From the NCBI RefSeq assembly GCF_009707325.1, contig NZ_CP046103.1:1785810-1849809 (forward strand): a DNA stretch of 64,000 bases, written 5' to 3'. Made by a program: the position numbers and the translations under genes. This document shows, in pieces, positions 28,448-36,654 of the stretch. The notes beneath the pieces are model-generated. The model ran no database searches. It had not been told where the DNA came from and saw nothing but the letters and a program-made list of their open reading frames with translations. Numbering within the stretch: position 1 is the stretch's first letter; the number at the start of each line of letters is the position of its first letter. The stretch is from Pseudomonas sp. IB20. GTDB taxonomy: Bacteria > Pseudomonadota > Gammaproteobacteria > Pseudomonadales > Pseudomonadaceae.

Positions 28448-30568
28448 TCAGAACTCTAACTCCGCGCTGAAGTAGAGGACGTGGCGACTGTCGTAGTTGT
28501 TGTCGGCCCAAGTGGTCGGCTGGTTATCCAGGCGTTGTTGCAACATACCGGCCAGCTCCACGTTGGCTTTGCCCAGGGCAATGCGCTTGGCCACCCGCAG
28601 GTCGACCCGTTCGAAGCGATAGTGGTTGAGTGCGTCGTCGCCATAGTAGAACAGCGCGCTCGACCAGCCGTGGCCCCATTCGCGCAACCAGCCGGCCGAG
28701 CCGCTGTTGCGTGCAGTTTGCGCTTTGTCCTTGGGGTTGCTGGCGGTGGCGTCGACGTAAGCATAGGTCAGCCGCAGGCGGTCGGCGTTGCTCATACGCC
28801 AGTCGAACTGTGATTCGGCGCCGGTAAACCGCGAGCTGTTGGCATTGCTGGCAATGTATTGGTTGTTGCGCAGCGGCGAGCTGATCATGTCGGTGATTTC
28901 GTCGTAGAACAGTTTCACGTCGACATTCAGCCCAAGGTCGGCAAAGAAGCCGTTGTAGCCCAGCTCGCGCGAACGCATCAACTCTTTATCGAGGTTCCCG
29001 GGCCCGCGTGTTACCACAAAATATTGCCCGGAGTTTTGTCCGTAGGTCGGCGAGCTGAGATTGGTGACGCGATAGCTCCAGTTGACGTTGTTCTCGAACA
29101 TGTCCGGCGAGCGAATCGCCTCGGAATACACCGCGCGCAGGCCGTGGCGCGGGTTGATCAGGTAATTGACCGCCACCCGCGGCGTCAGCGAGTTGCCGCT
29201 CAAGTGGGTGTCTTCGTACATCGCGCCGCCTTGCAGCAGCCAGTGTTCGCTGGCGCGCCATTCCAGGTGGCCGAACAGGCGCCAGGTGGTGTCGTCGAGG
29301 GTGCCGTTGAAGTAGGTGTCGGAGTCGGCGCGGTCATAACGGTAATTCATGCCGCTGACCAGGCGCAGGCTGTCGGACAGGCTGAGAGTGTCCTGGATCT
29401 CGAGGTCGTAGCGACTCTCGCGAGTGCTTTGGTCGATATTGCCGCAGACAGGGTTTTTGCCGTCGCCACCCCATTGCTGCAGCACTTGCTCGGCCAGCGC
29501 CCGCTCGGCGCTACTGCCTGGCGGCGGATTGCCGGGCGTGTAGGTGTTCATATGCCGGGCCAACTGCTCGGCATAGTTGGGGTTGAGCTGCCACAGCTGG
29601 GTCAGTTCCGGGCTGAACGACACCTTGGCGTCACAGGCTTTCCAGATCTGTTGGCGGTCCCATTGCTGGGCCGAGCCCTGGATATACAGGCTGTGTTCGG
29701 GGTTGAACTCGACGTTCCAGCGCACGGAGCCGGCATAGTCCTTGGCCGTCACGTCGGAATTGGTGCCACCTTCGGTAATCCCGGCGAATACCGGGGTGTA
29801 GGTATAAGGGCGCTGATTGCTGCCTTCTTTGGCGTCGAGTTGCACATCGATGCTCTGCTGCGCGTTCAGGGTCTGGCTCACGGCCAAGCTGAAACGGCTG
29901 AGGCGGCGGCCGTCCCGACGGTCGGCACCGACCTTATCGCTGTCAAAACCATCGTCCTGTTGCCCGGACATCGACAGGCGCAAGTCACCGGTTTCCCAGC
30001 CCATGCCCTGGCTGGCGTAGAAATCGTTGATGCCGCGTTCGCCACGCACCACTTTGACCCGCGAGCCGTGGCTGTTGGACGGTGAGCGTGTGAGGATATT
30101 GACCACCGCCATCAACGCATTGGCGCCATAGCTGACGGTGTTGGGGCCGCGAAACACCTCGATACGTTCGATGTCTTCCATGGCCACTGGGATATCACTC
30201 CAGTCCACTGTGGCCAGGCCTGCGCGGTACACCGAGCGCCCGTCGATCAACACCTGCATGCGCCGCGCATCGCTGGCACTGGTGCCGTGGTAGTTCACCG
30301 CTGCCTGGTTGCCGGTGGTATAGCCGACCATCATTCCCGGCACCAGCCGCAGCAACTCGGCGATGTCTCGCGCGCCGCTGGCCTTGATCAGCTCGCTGTC
30401 GATCACGGTCATGCTGCCGGGCACGGCGGCCGCCGATTGCTTGAGGCGTGTGGCCGTCAGTACCTGGGGCAGCGGCTGACTGTCGAGGAACAGGTCATCG
30501 GCCAATGCAGACGCGCTGCAAAGCAGCATCAACAACACAGATGAGCGAGGAGGAGGGCCCAGATACAC
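28448..30568 (-). CDS. TonB-dependent outer-membrane receptor
   Basis: A TonB-dependent receptor of about 706 residues. With the GTG start at 30568 the N-terminus (VYLGPPPRSSVLLMLLCSAS) is a clean signal peptide, and AAGG stands at a proper distance; an in-frame ATG at 30622 gives an unlikely 18-residue extension. The plug domain has TATRLKQSAAAVPGSMTVID, ARDIAELLRLVPGM, MQVLIDGRSVY and IERIEVFRGPNTVSYGANA. A beta-barrel of about 550 residues ends in the aromatic YFSAELEF. The plug resembles cobalamin- and haem-type receptors, but the ligand is unknown. It is the first gene of a three-gene operon with the binding protein and the kinase. Confidence 0.88.
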   Translation of the reverse strand: MYLGPPPRSSVLLMLLCSASALADDLFLDSQPLPQVLTATRLKQSAAAVPGSMTVIDSELIKASGARDIAELLRLVPGMMVGYTTGNQAAVNYHGTSASDARRMQVLIDGRSVYRAGLATVDWSDIPVAMEDIERIEVFRGPNTVSYGANALMAVVNILTRSPSNSHGSRVKVVRGERGINDFYASQGMGWETGDLRLSMSGQQDDGFDSDKVGADRRDGRRLSRFSLAVSQTLNAQQSIDVQLDAKEGSNQRPYTYTPVFAGITEGGTNSDVTAKDYAGSVRWNVEFNPEHSLYIQGSAQQWDRQQIWKACDAKVSFSPELTQLWQLNPNYAEQLARHMNTYTPGNPPPGSSAERALAEQVLQQWGGDGKNPVCGNIDQSTRESRYDLEIQDTLSLSDSLRLVSGMNYRYDRADSDTYFNGTLDDTTWRLFGHLEWRASEHWLLQGGAMYEDTHLSGNSLTPRVAVNYLINPRHGLRAVYSEAIRSPDMFENNVNWSYRVTNLSSPTYGQNSGQYFVVTRGPGNLDKELMRSRELGYNGFFADLGLNVDVKLFYDEITDMISSPLRNNQYIASNANSSRFTGAESQFDWRMSNADRLRLTYAYVDATASNPKDKAQTARNSGSAGWLREWGHGWSSALFYYGDDALNHYRFERVDLRVAKRIALGKANVELAGMLQQRLDNQPTTWADNNYDSRHVLYFSAELEF

Positions 30569-30720
30569 GGTACAGCCTTGATAATTGCGGATAGCCGCCC
30601 ATGTTAACTGAGGTGGGGCCATTTGCCAGTCGTCGCCCTTGCAATTACTTCACACAAACCTGGCATTTTCCGACAAGCGTGTGAATTGTCATGGGGGCTG
30701 GCCGCAAGCGGGTCGCCCCG

Positions 30721-30726
30721 TATAAT
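30721..30726 (+). promoter_or_regulatory. Candidate -10 box for gpsA
   Basis: A perfect TATAAT lies 38 bases before the gpsA ATG. There is no good TTGACA at 16-18 bases upstream (CTGGCC is found), so only the -10 element is supported. Confidence 0.45.
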
Positions 30727-30763
30727 GCTGGCATCGCCACTGGTATGGATTAACGGATTGCAT

Positions 30764-31789
30764 ATGACTGAGCAGCGCCCTATTGCGGTCCTGGGAGGCG
30801 GAAGTTTTGGTACCGCCGTGGCAAACCTGCTGGCCGAAAACGGCCACGCGGTGCGCCAATGGATGCGCGACCCCGAGCAGGCCGAGGCCATCCGCGTTCA
30901 CCGTGAAAACCCCCGTTACCTTAAAGGCATCAAGATCCATGCGGCTGTGGAACCGGTCACAGACTTGCTGGCTACGCTCAATGAGTGTGACCTGTGCTTC
31001 GTCGCGCTGCCTTCCAGCGCCTTGCGTTCGGTGCTGGCACCCCATGCCGAACGCCTGGCGGGCAAGCTGCTGGTCAGCCTGACCAAAGGCATCGAGGCGC
31101 ACACCTTTAAGCTGATGAGCGAAATCCTCGAAGAGATCGCCCCCCAGGCGCGCATTGGCGTGCTGTCCGGGCCGAACCTGGCGCGAGAAGTCGCCGAGCA
31201 CGCGCTGACGGCTACCGTGGTCGCCAGTGAAGATGAAGAATTGTGTGAGCGCGTCCAGGCGGTGCTGCATGGCCGCACCTTCCGCGTCTACGCCAGCAGC
31301 GATCGCTTTGGCGTCGAACTGGGCGGGGCGTTGAAAAACGTCTACGCGATCATCGCCGGCATGGCCGTGGCCTTGGGCATGGGTGAAAACACCAAGAGCA
31401 TGCTGATCACCCGCGCCTTGGCGGAGATGACCCGCTTTGCGGTGAACCAGGGCGCTAACCCGATGACTTTCCTGGGGCTAGCGGGCGTTGGCGACTTGAT
31501 CGTGACCTGCTCGTCGCCCAAAAGCCGCAACTATCAGGTGGGTTTCGCCCTGGGCCAGGGCCTGAGCCTGGAAGACGCGGTGACGCGCCTGGGCGAAGTT
31601 GCCGAGGGCGTCAACACCCTTAAAGTGTTGAAGGCCAAGGCCCAGGAAGTCGGTGTGTACATGCCGCTGGTCGCCGGGCTGCATGCGATTCTGTTTGAAG
31701 GGCGCACCTTGAATCAGGTCATCGAGTTGCTGATGCGCGCCGAACCGAAAACCGATGTCGACTTTATTTCCACCAGTGGTTTCAACTGA
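30764..31789 (+). CDS. gpsA: NAD(P)H-dependent glycerol-3-phosphate dehydrogenase
   Basis: GpsA reduces dihydroxyacetone phosphate to sn-glycerol 3-phosphate for phospholipid synthesis. The 341-residue product starts [20 protein letters not shown], the dinucleotide motif GxGxx[35 protein letters not shown] and [18 protein letters not shown] are family motifs. The catalytic Lys region is [19 protein letters not shown]. The length is normal. The open frame extends upstream to 30623, but the family start and the TATAAT at 30721 argue for 30764. It begins a co-directional group with the DUF4389 gene and sixA. Confidence 0.96.
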   Translation: MTEQRPIAVLGGGSFGTAVANLLAENGHAVRQWMRDPEQAEAIRVHRENPRYLKGIKIHAAVEPVTDLLATLNECDLCFVALPSSALRSVLAPHAERLAGKLLVSLTKGIEAHTFKLMSEILEEIAPQARIGVLSGPNLAREVAEHALTATVVASEDEELCERVQAVLHGRTFRVYASSDRFGVELGGALKNVYAIIAGMAVALGMGENTKSMLITRALAEMTRFAVNQGANPMTFLGLAGVGDLIVTCSSPKSRNYQVGFALGQGLSLEDAVTRLGEVAEGVNTLKVLKAKAQEVGVYMPLVAGLHAILFEGRTLNQVIELLMRAEPKTDVDFISTSGFN

Positions 31790-31799
31790 GGAACGCGCC

Positions 31800-32147
31800 A
31801 TGAACGATCCGAAAGCGGCCCCTAAATACGAGTCCATTCTCCTGCGTGTCCTGTGGATGCTGGTGTTTGCCCTGGTGTGGCAAGTCGCGCAGTTCCTGCT
31901 TGGCGCGCTGGTGGTGGTGCAGTTGGTGTATCGCCTGATCTACGGCGCGCCGAACCTGGGCCTGATGAACTTTGGTGACAGTCTCAGCCAGTTTCTTGCG
32001 CAGATCGGCCGTTTCGGTAGCTTCCACACCGAGCAAAAACCTTGGCCGTTCGCCGATTGGCCGACGCCGCGCGCACCCGAAGGTGAGGCTGCCCACAGCG
32101 TGCCGCCGGCGCCGCACCCGGTGCGTGATGAAGAGCCAAAACTGTGA
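31800..32147 (+). CDS. DUF4389 domain membrane protein
   Basis: A 115-residue protein recognised as DUF4389. A hydrophobic stretch near residues 12-45 (ILLRVLWMLVFALVWQVAQF and the following LLGALVVVQLVYRLIYG) makes one or two membrane helices. Then comes FGDSLSQFLAQIGRF, a helical segment typical of the family, and a Pro/Glu-rich soluble tail. It starts 11 bases after gpsA behind GAGGAA and overlaps sixA by four bases (GTGA). Function is unknown; the conserved placement suggests a role coupled to SixA or to membrane lipid synthesis. Confidence 0.8.
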   Translation: MNDPKAAPKYESILLRVLWMLVFALVWQVAQFLLGALVVVQLVYRLIYGAPNLGLMNFGDSLSQFLAQIGRFGSFHTEQKPWPFADWPTPRAPEGEAAHSVPPAPHPVRDEEPKL

Positions 32148-32593
32148 AGCTGTGGGTTTTGCGTCACGGTGAAGCCGAAGGGCATGCGCGCACCGACGCC
32201 GAGCGCAACCTCACTGAGCATGGCCGCAGCGAAGTGTTGCGCAGTGCCGCGCAGTTGATCGGGTTGCCGATCAGTGCCATCTTCGCCAGCCCGTATGTGC
32301 GTGCGCAGCAAACTGCGCACCTGGTGCGTGATGTGTTGGGTTTTGAGCCGGACATTCGCACCGTGGCGTGGCTGACGCCGGACAGCAACCCGGTGCAGGT
32401 GCTGGAAAAACTCGACACTGATGACAATGTGCTGCTGGTCAGCCACCAGCCCTTGGTTGGCAGCCTGATCAGCTTTTTGCAGCATGGCCATCTGCGGCAG
32501 CCGCAACCGATGTATACCGCCAGCCTGGCGGAGCTTGAAGGGGATTTTCCGCTGGCGGGGTTGATGAGCTTGGTGAGTGTGAAGAACCCGTAG
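32144..32593 (+). CDS. sixA: Phosphohistidine phosphatase SixA
   Basis: SixA removes phosphate from phosphohistidines such as those in Hpt domains or the nitrogen PTS protein NPr. The 149-residue histidine-phosphatase fold begins KLWVLRHGEAEGHARTDAER, with the catalytic RHG near residues 7-9. The second catalytic His is in LLVSHQPLVGSL. IFASPYVRAQQTAHLV supplies the phosphate pocket. The GTG start lies inside the stop of the DUF4389 gene (GTGA). A phosphohistidine phosphatase 5 kb from a hybrid kinase is suggestive but unproven as a functional link. Confidence 0.92.
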   Translation: MKLWVLRHGEAEGHARTDAERNLTEHGRSEVLRSAAQLIGLPISAIFASPYVRAQQTAHLVRDVLGFEPDIRTVAWLTPDSNPVQVLEKLDTDDNVLLVSHQPLVGSLISFLQHGHLRQPQPMYTASLAELEGDFPLAGLMSLVSVKNP

Positions 32594-32614
32594 GGTTGGA
32601 GTCGTGTGTGCTAT

Positions 32615-32646
32615 ATAGTCAACCAAGCAAGTGCTTGGTTGGCTAT
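32615..32646. promoter_or_regulatory. Long palindrome upstream of the acyl-CoA synthetase gene
   Basis: The core CAACCAAGCA-AG-TGCTTGGTTG (32620-32641) is a perfect 10-bp inverted repeat around AG, extended on both sides with one mismatch. It lies 27 bases before the acyl-CoA synthetase ATG, where it would overlap a promoter. Symmetry and size are typical of TetR-family operators. There is no T-run, so it is unlikely to be a terminator for sixA. Confidence 0.6.
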
Positions 32647-32672
32647 CATCGGATCACAAAGGAGCGCGTCCC

Positions 32673-34322
32673 ATGCCTGTCGCTTTTCGTTTGCCGTTGC
32701 AGGTCTTCTTCGAACGTGAAGCGCGACACCCGCGCAAGCCCTTTCTGGTGCAGCCCACCGGCGGCGGCGAAGTGCAGACCCTCACCTGGGGCGAGGTCGG
32801 CCACCAGGCCCGCTGCGCCGCGCAGTGGCTGCGTGCCCGTGAGCTGCCGGCAGGCTCACACATTGCGCTGATCTCGAAAAACTGCGCGCACTGGATCATC
32901 GCAGACCTGGCGATCTGGATGGCCGGGCATGTGTCGGTGCCGCTCTACCCCAACCTCACCGCCGACTCCGTCGCCCATGTGCTGACCCATTCCGAGGCGG
33001 CGCTGGCGCTGATCGGCAAGCTGGATGACTGGCCGGACATGGCGCCGGGTATCCCGAACGGGTTGCCGACCATCAGCCTGCCGCTGTGCCCGGCCGGTGA
33101 CTTCGATTACCGCTGGGCCGATCTGCAAGCCTGCTCGCCGATCCAGGACAGCCCCGAACCTGCCGCCTCCAGCCTGGCCACCATCGTCTATACCTCCGGC
33201 ACCACCGGCTTGCCCAAAGGCGTGATGCAAACCTTCGGCGCCTTGGGCTTTGCTGCCACCCGTGGCACTGAGTTGTTTGGCCTGGGGGAGGGCGACCGCC
33301 TGCTGTCTTACCTGCCGCTGTGCCATGTGGCGGAGCGGATGTTTGTGGAGCTGGCGTCGATCTACACTGGGCAAACCGTGTTTTTTGCCGAGAGCCTCGA
33401 CACCTTTCTAACCGATTTGCAGAGGGCGAGACCGACGGCGCTGTTCGGCGTGCCGCGAATCTGGACCAAGTTCCAGATGGGCGTCTACAGCAAGATCCCG
33501 CAAAAGCGCCTCGACACCCTGTTGGGCCTGCCGTTTATCGGCAAACGCGTCGGCCATAAAATCCTCGCGGGTTTGGGGCTGGATGCGCTGCGCATTGCGC
33601 TGTCCGGTGCGGCGCCTGTGCCCGAGGCCTTGCTGCGCTGGTATCAGCGCCTGGGGCTGGACGTGCTGGAGGTGTACGGCATGACCGAAAGCTGCGGCTA
33701 TTCCCACGTCTGTCGCCCCGGCCAGCAGACGCTCGGCTGGATCGGCCTGCCGTGCCCTGGGGTTGAAGTGCGCATCGACGCATCGGGTGAAGTGCAAGTG
33801 CGCAGCGGCGCGACCATGCTCGGTTACTTCAAAGACCCGCAGAAAACCGCCGAAACCCTCACCGACGATGGTTTCCTGCGCACCGGCGACAAGGGCGAGC
33901 AGGATGCCGACGGCCGCCTGCGCCTGACCGGACGGCTCAAGGAAATCTTCAAGACCAGCAAGGGCAAATACGTGGCCCCGGCGCCGATTGAAAATCGCCT
34001 GGCCGAACATGCACGCATCGAGCAAGTATGCGTGGTCGGCGATGGCCTGAGTGCGCCGATCGGCTTGTGCGTTTTATCCGCCGGGCCTCAAGACCGACAC
34101 GCGTTGCGCAGCAGCCTCGAACGCTGGCTGGAACAGGTCAACCAGGCGCTGGATAAGCATGAGCGCTTGCGCCAACTGGTGGTGGTAAAAGACAGTTGGG
34201 CGGTGGAAAACGGCTTTCTGACGCCGACCCTGAAGATCAAACGCACGGTGATCGAGTCGACCTACGGTGCCCAATTCCAGCGTTGGAGCGCGCGCAGCGA
34301 ATCCATTCTGTGGCAGGATTAG
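32673..34322 (+). CDS. AMP-binding acyl-CoA synthetase
   Basis: A 549-residue long-chain acyl-CoA synthetase-like enzyme of the ANL superfamily, expected to activate a carboxylic acid with ATP and CoA. The ATP loop is IVYTSGTTGLPKGVMQTFG, the A5 motif is VLEVYGMTESCGYSHV and the A7/A8 region is FLRTGDKGEQDADGRLRLTG. The catalytic region GRLKEIFKTSKGKYVAPAPI resembles the eukaryotic-like long-chain (FAA/ACSL) branch. The start follows AAGGAG at 32659. A palindromic operator candidate lies just upstream. A hotdog thioesterase follows within 30 bases, so one makes and the other breaks acyl-CoA. Confidence 0.92.
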   Translation: MPVAFRLPLQVFFEREARHPRKPFLVQPTGGGEVQTLTWGEVGHQARCAAQWLRARELPAGSHIALISKNCAHWIIADLAIWMAGHVSVPLYPNLTADSVAHVLTHSEAALALIGKLDDWPDMAPGIPNGLPTISLPLCPAGDFDYRWADLQACSPIQDSPEPAASSLATIVYTSGTTGLPKGVMQTFGALGFAATRGTELFGLGEGDRLLSYLPLCHVAERMFVELASIYTGQTVFFAESLDTFLTDLQRARPTALFGVPRIWTKFQMGVYSKIPQKRLDTLLGLPFIGKRVGHKILAGLGLDALRIALSGAAPVPEALLRWYQRLGLDVLEVYGMTESCGYSHVCRPGQQTLGWIGLPCPGVEVRIDASGEVQVRSGATMLGYFKDPQKTAETLTDDGFLRTGDKGEQDADGRLRLTGRLKEIFKTSKGKYVAPAPIENRLAEHARIEQVCVVGDGLSAPIGLCVLSAGPQDRHALRSSLERWLEQVNQALDKHERLRQLVVVKDSWAVENGFLTPTLKIKRTVIESTYGAQFQRWSARSESILWQD

Positions 34323-34352
34323 GGCCGTAATAAAACTAACAAGGACAATCGC

Positions 34353-34796
34353 ATGAGCCTGTGGCGCACCCAACCGAATATCGAGCAACTCAACGCGATC
34401 CAGAAAAACACCATTGGTGAGCTGCTGGATATCCGTTTCGAAAGCTTCGACGACCAATCCCTGACCGCCAGCATGGTGGTCGACCATCGCACCCATCAAC
34501 CCTACGGCCTGCTGCACGGCGGCGCGTCGGTGGTGCTGGCCGAGAGCGTCGGCTCCATGGCCGCTTACCTGTGTATTGATGCCAGCAAGTTCTATTGCGT
34601 GGGCCTGGAGGTCAACGCCAACCACCTGCGCGGTGTGCGCAGCGGGCGGGTCACGGCGGTGGCGCGGGCGATCCATATCGGCCGCACGACCCAGGTGTGG
34701 GACATTCGCTTGACCAGCGACGATGGCAAAGCCAGCTGCGTATCGCGCCTGACCATGGCCGTGGTGCCTTTGGGCGAGAACCCGCCGGCGCGATAG
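34353..34796 (+). CDS. PaaI/YdiI-type hotdog thioesterase
   Basis: A 147-residue hotdog thioesterase. The catalytic-loop motif is YGLLHGGASVVLAESVGSMA near residues 49-68, with Glu as the general base, as in the YdiI/MenI group. GLEVNANHLRGVRSGRVTA is the family beta strand and loop after the active site. It is probably cytoplasmic, hydrolysing an acyl- or aroyl-CoA. It lies 30 bases downstream of the acyl-CoA synthetase gene with its own AAGGA ribosome site, and the two are probably one transcript. Confidence 0.88.
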   Translation: MSLWRTQPNIEQLNAIQKNTIGELLDIRFESFDDQSLTASMVVDHRTHQPYGLLHGGASVVLAESVGSMAAYLCIDASKFYCVGLEVNANHLRGVRSGRVTAVARAIHIGRTTQVWDIRLTSDDGKASCVSRLTMAVVPLGENPPAR

Positions 34797-34818
34797 GCGT
34801 GGCGTGAGTGTCATCATT

Positions 34819-34852
34819 CCTGGCGGTTACAGTCATTGCTGTAACGGCCAGG
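34819..34852. promoter_or_regulatory. Inverted repeat before the alpha/beta hydrolase pair
   Basis: CCTGGCGGTTACAG and CTGTAACGGCCAGG form 14-base arms with one mismatch around TCATTG. No T-run follows. It lies 42 bases before the first hydrolase ATG and may be an operator or an mRNA stem at the 3' end of the thioesterase gene. Confidence 0.45.
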
Positions 34853-34893
34853 CATGGTGACAATCAACTTCTGTTTTTGTAGATGAGTCCGGT

Positions 34894-35697
34894 ATGTCGC
34901 AGCATGTGTTTTTCGCTCACGCCAATGGCTTCCCTTCGGCCACCTACGGCAAGTTGTTTGCCGCCCTGGCCCCCGAATATGCAGTGGCTCACCTGCCGCA
35001 GCACGGTCACGACCCCAGGTTTCCGGTGGACGACAACTGGCAGAACCTGGTGGACGAGCTGATCCACCATCTGGAACTGCAGCCGGAACCGGTGTGGGGC
35101 GTGGGCCATTCCCTGGGTGGCGTATTGCATTTGCACGCGGCCATGCGCTGCCCGCAGTTGTACCGGGGTGTGGTGATGCTCGATTCGCCGGTGCTGACCC
35201 GCGCCGATCGCTGGGTTATCCGTGCCGCCAAGCGCTTCGGTTTTATCGACCGCCTGACCCCGGCCGGGCGCACCTTGGGCCGCCGTGAAGAGTTCACCGA
35301 CCTGGATGCCGCGCGCAGTTACTTCGCCGGCAAGACGTTGTTTCGCGGCTTCGACCCGGAATGCTTTGATGCTTACCTGCAACATGGCCTGCAGCAGGTG
35401 GGTGATCGCCTGCGCCTGCGCTTTGATCCGGCCACCGAAATCAGCATCTACCGGGGCGTGCCCCACACTAGCCCGGGCCAGGTTCGCCAGTTGAAGGTGC
35501 CGCTGGCTGTCGTCCGTGGCCGTCAAAGTCGGGTGGTGATGCGTCACCATGCCAGCGGCGTCGACCGCCTGCCCATGGGCGAGATGCTCACTATGCCTGG
35601 CGGCCATATGTTCCCGCTTGAGCGCCCTCAGGACACCGCGACGTTGATCAAGAACCTGTTCTCGCGTTGGGAAGCGCGCGAGCGCCGTTGCGCATGA
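34894..35697 (+). CDS. Alpha/beta hydrolase
   Basis: A 267-residue alpha/beta hydrolase without a signal peptide. The oxyanion HANGF is near residues 7-11. The nucleophile elbow is GVGHSLGGVLHLHA (Ser about residue 71), and the catalytic His is in MPGGHMFPLERPQD. The substrate is unknown; esterase or lipase-like activity is likely. The ATG precedes SQHVFFAHANGFP. It ends with a four-base ATGA overlap with a second alpha/beta hydrolase, so the two are coupled. Confidence 0.87.
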   Translation: MSQHVFFAHANGFPSATYGKLFAALAPEYAVAHLPQHGHDPRFPVDDNWQNLVDELIHHLELQPEPVWGVGHSLGGVLHLHAAMRCPQLYRGVVMLDSPVLTRADRWVIRAAKRFGFIDRLTPAGRTLGRREEFTDLDAARSYFAGKTLFRGFDPECFDAYLQHGLQQVGDRLRLRFDPATEISIYRGVPHTSPGQVRQLKVPLAVVRGRQSRVVMRHHASGVDRLPMGEMLTMPGGHMFPLERPQDTATLIKNLFSRWEARERRCA

Positions 35698-36548
35698 GCA
35701 CACCGGTCGAAGAGGTTCGCCTGAGCCTGCCGCATATCGAGTTGGCGGCGCATCTGTTTGGCCCCGAAGACGGTCTGCCGGTGATCGCCCTGCATGGCTG
35801 GCTGGACAACGCCAACAGCTTTGCGCGGTTGGCGCCGAAACTGCGCGGTTTGCGCATCGTTGCGCTGGACATGGCCGGCCATGGGCATTCGGCGCATCGC
35901 CCTTTAGGCGCCGGTTATTCCCTCTGGGATTACGTCTTTGATGTGCTGCAAGTTGCCGAACAACTGGGTTGGAAACGTTTTGCATTACTTGGCCATTCCC
36001 TCGGCGCCATCGTTTCCATGGTACTGGCCGGTGCCTTACCGGAACGGGTCACGCACCTGGGATTGATCGACGGTGTGATCCCGCCGACCGCCCCAGGCGA
36101 GAACGCCGCCGAGCGGCTGGGCATGGCGTTGCAGGCGCAGTTGAGCCTGCAGGACAAGCGCAAACCGGTCTACCACACGCTGGATCGGGCGGTTGAAGCG
36201 CGCATGAAAGGCGTGGTGGCGGTCAGCCGCGAAGCCGCTGAACTGCTGGCCCAGCGCGGCTTGATGCCGGTGCCGGGTGGCTACACTTGGCGTACGGACA
36301 GTCGCCTGACCTTGGCATCGCCGATGCGCCTGACCGATGAACAGGCGATGGCTTTCGTGCGGCGTGTGGGTTGCCCTACACAATTGGTGGTCGCGGCTGA
36401 CGGCATGCTGGTGAAACATTCCGAATTGCTTTCCCAGCTACCTTTTACGGTGGACACACTGCCGGGCGGCCATCATTTACACCTTAATGATGAGCCCGGC
36501 GCGATCCTTGTTGCAGACTGTTTCAATCGGTTCTTCCACGCGCCTTGA
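35694..36548 (+). CDS. Alpha/beta hydrolase
   Basis: A 284-residue alpha/beta hydrolase. It has ALHGWLDNANSFARLAPKL (oxyanion region), DMAGHGHSAHRP, the nucleophile elbow ALLGHSLGAIVSMVLA (Ser about residue 104) and the catalytic His in LPGGHHLHLNDEPGA. It is clearly a relative of serine esterase-type proteins. The start MSTPVEEVRLSLP overlaps the previous stop. Its relation to the preceding hydrolase is distant, so this is a functional pair rather than a recent duplication. A small leader frame and the DUF4892 gene follow. Confidence 0.87.
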   Translation: MSTPVEEVRLSLPHIELAAHLFGPEDGLPVIALHGWLDNANSFARLAPKLRGLRIVALDMAGHGHSAHRPLGAGYSLWDYVFDVLQVAEQLGWKRFALLGHSLGAIVSMVLAGALPERVTHLGLIDGVIPPTAPGENAAERLGMALQAQLSLQDKRKPVYHTLDRAVEARMKGVVAVSREAAELLAQRGLMPVPGGYTWRTDSRLTLASPMRLTDEQAMAFVRRVGCPTQLVVAADGMLVKHSELLSQLPFTVDTLPGGHHLHLNDEPGAILVADCFNRFFHAP

Positions 36549-36597
36549 CTTGGCGTGGGCAACTGCCGAGGCTGGGCGGATTGAAAGGGAGTCAACC

Positions 36598-36654
36598 ATG
36601 TACGATATGAACACTGCTGCGACCTCTAATGGCCATGGCTCAACCCTGCGATGA
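36598..36654 (+). CDS. Candidate 18-codon leader peptide
   Basis: ATG at 36598 opens an 18-residue frame (MYDMNTAATSNGHGSTLR) behind a good ribosome site, AAAGGGAG, seven bases upstream. Its TGA overlaps the ATG of the DUF4892 gene as ATGA (36651-36654). The DUF4892 ATG has no strong ribosome site of its own, so the peptide may serve to deliver ribosomes by translational coupling. It has no membrane segment and no recognisable domain. Whether the peptide itself has a role is unknown. Confidence 0.45.
   Translation: MYDMNTAATSNGHGSTLR

Noticed and set aside
28859..30085. A 408-codon open frame antisense to the TonB receptor gene
   Set aside because: The receptor has clear plug and barrel motifs; the antisense product does not resemble any protein.
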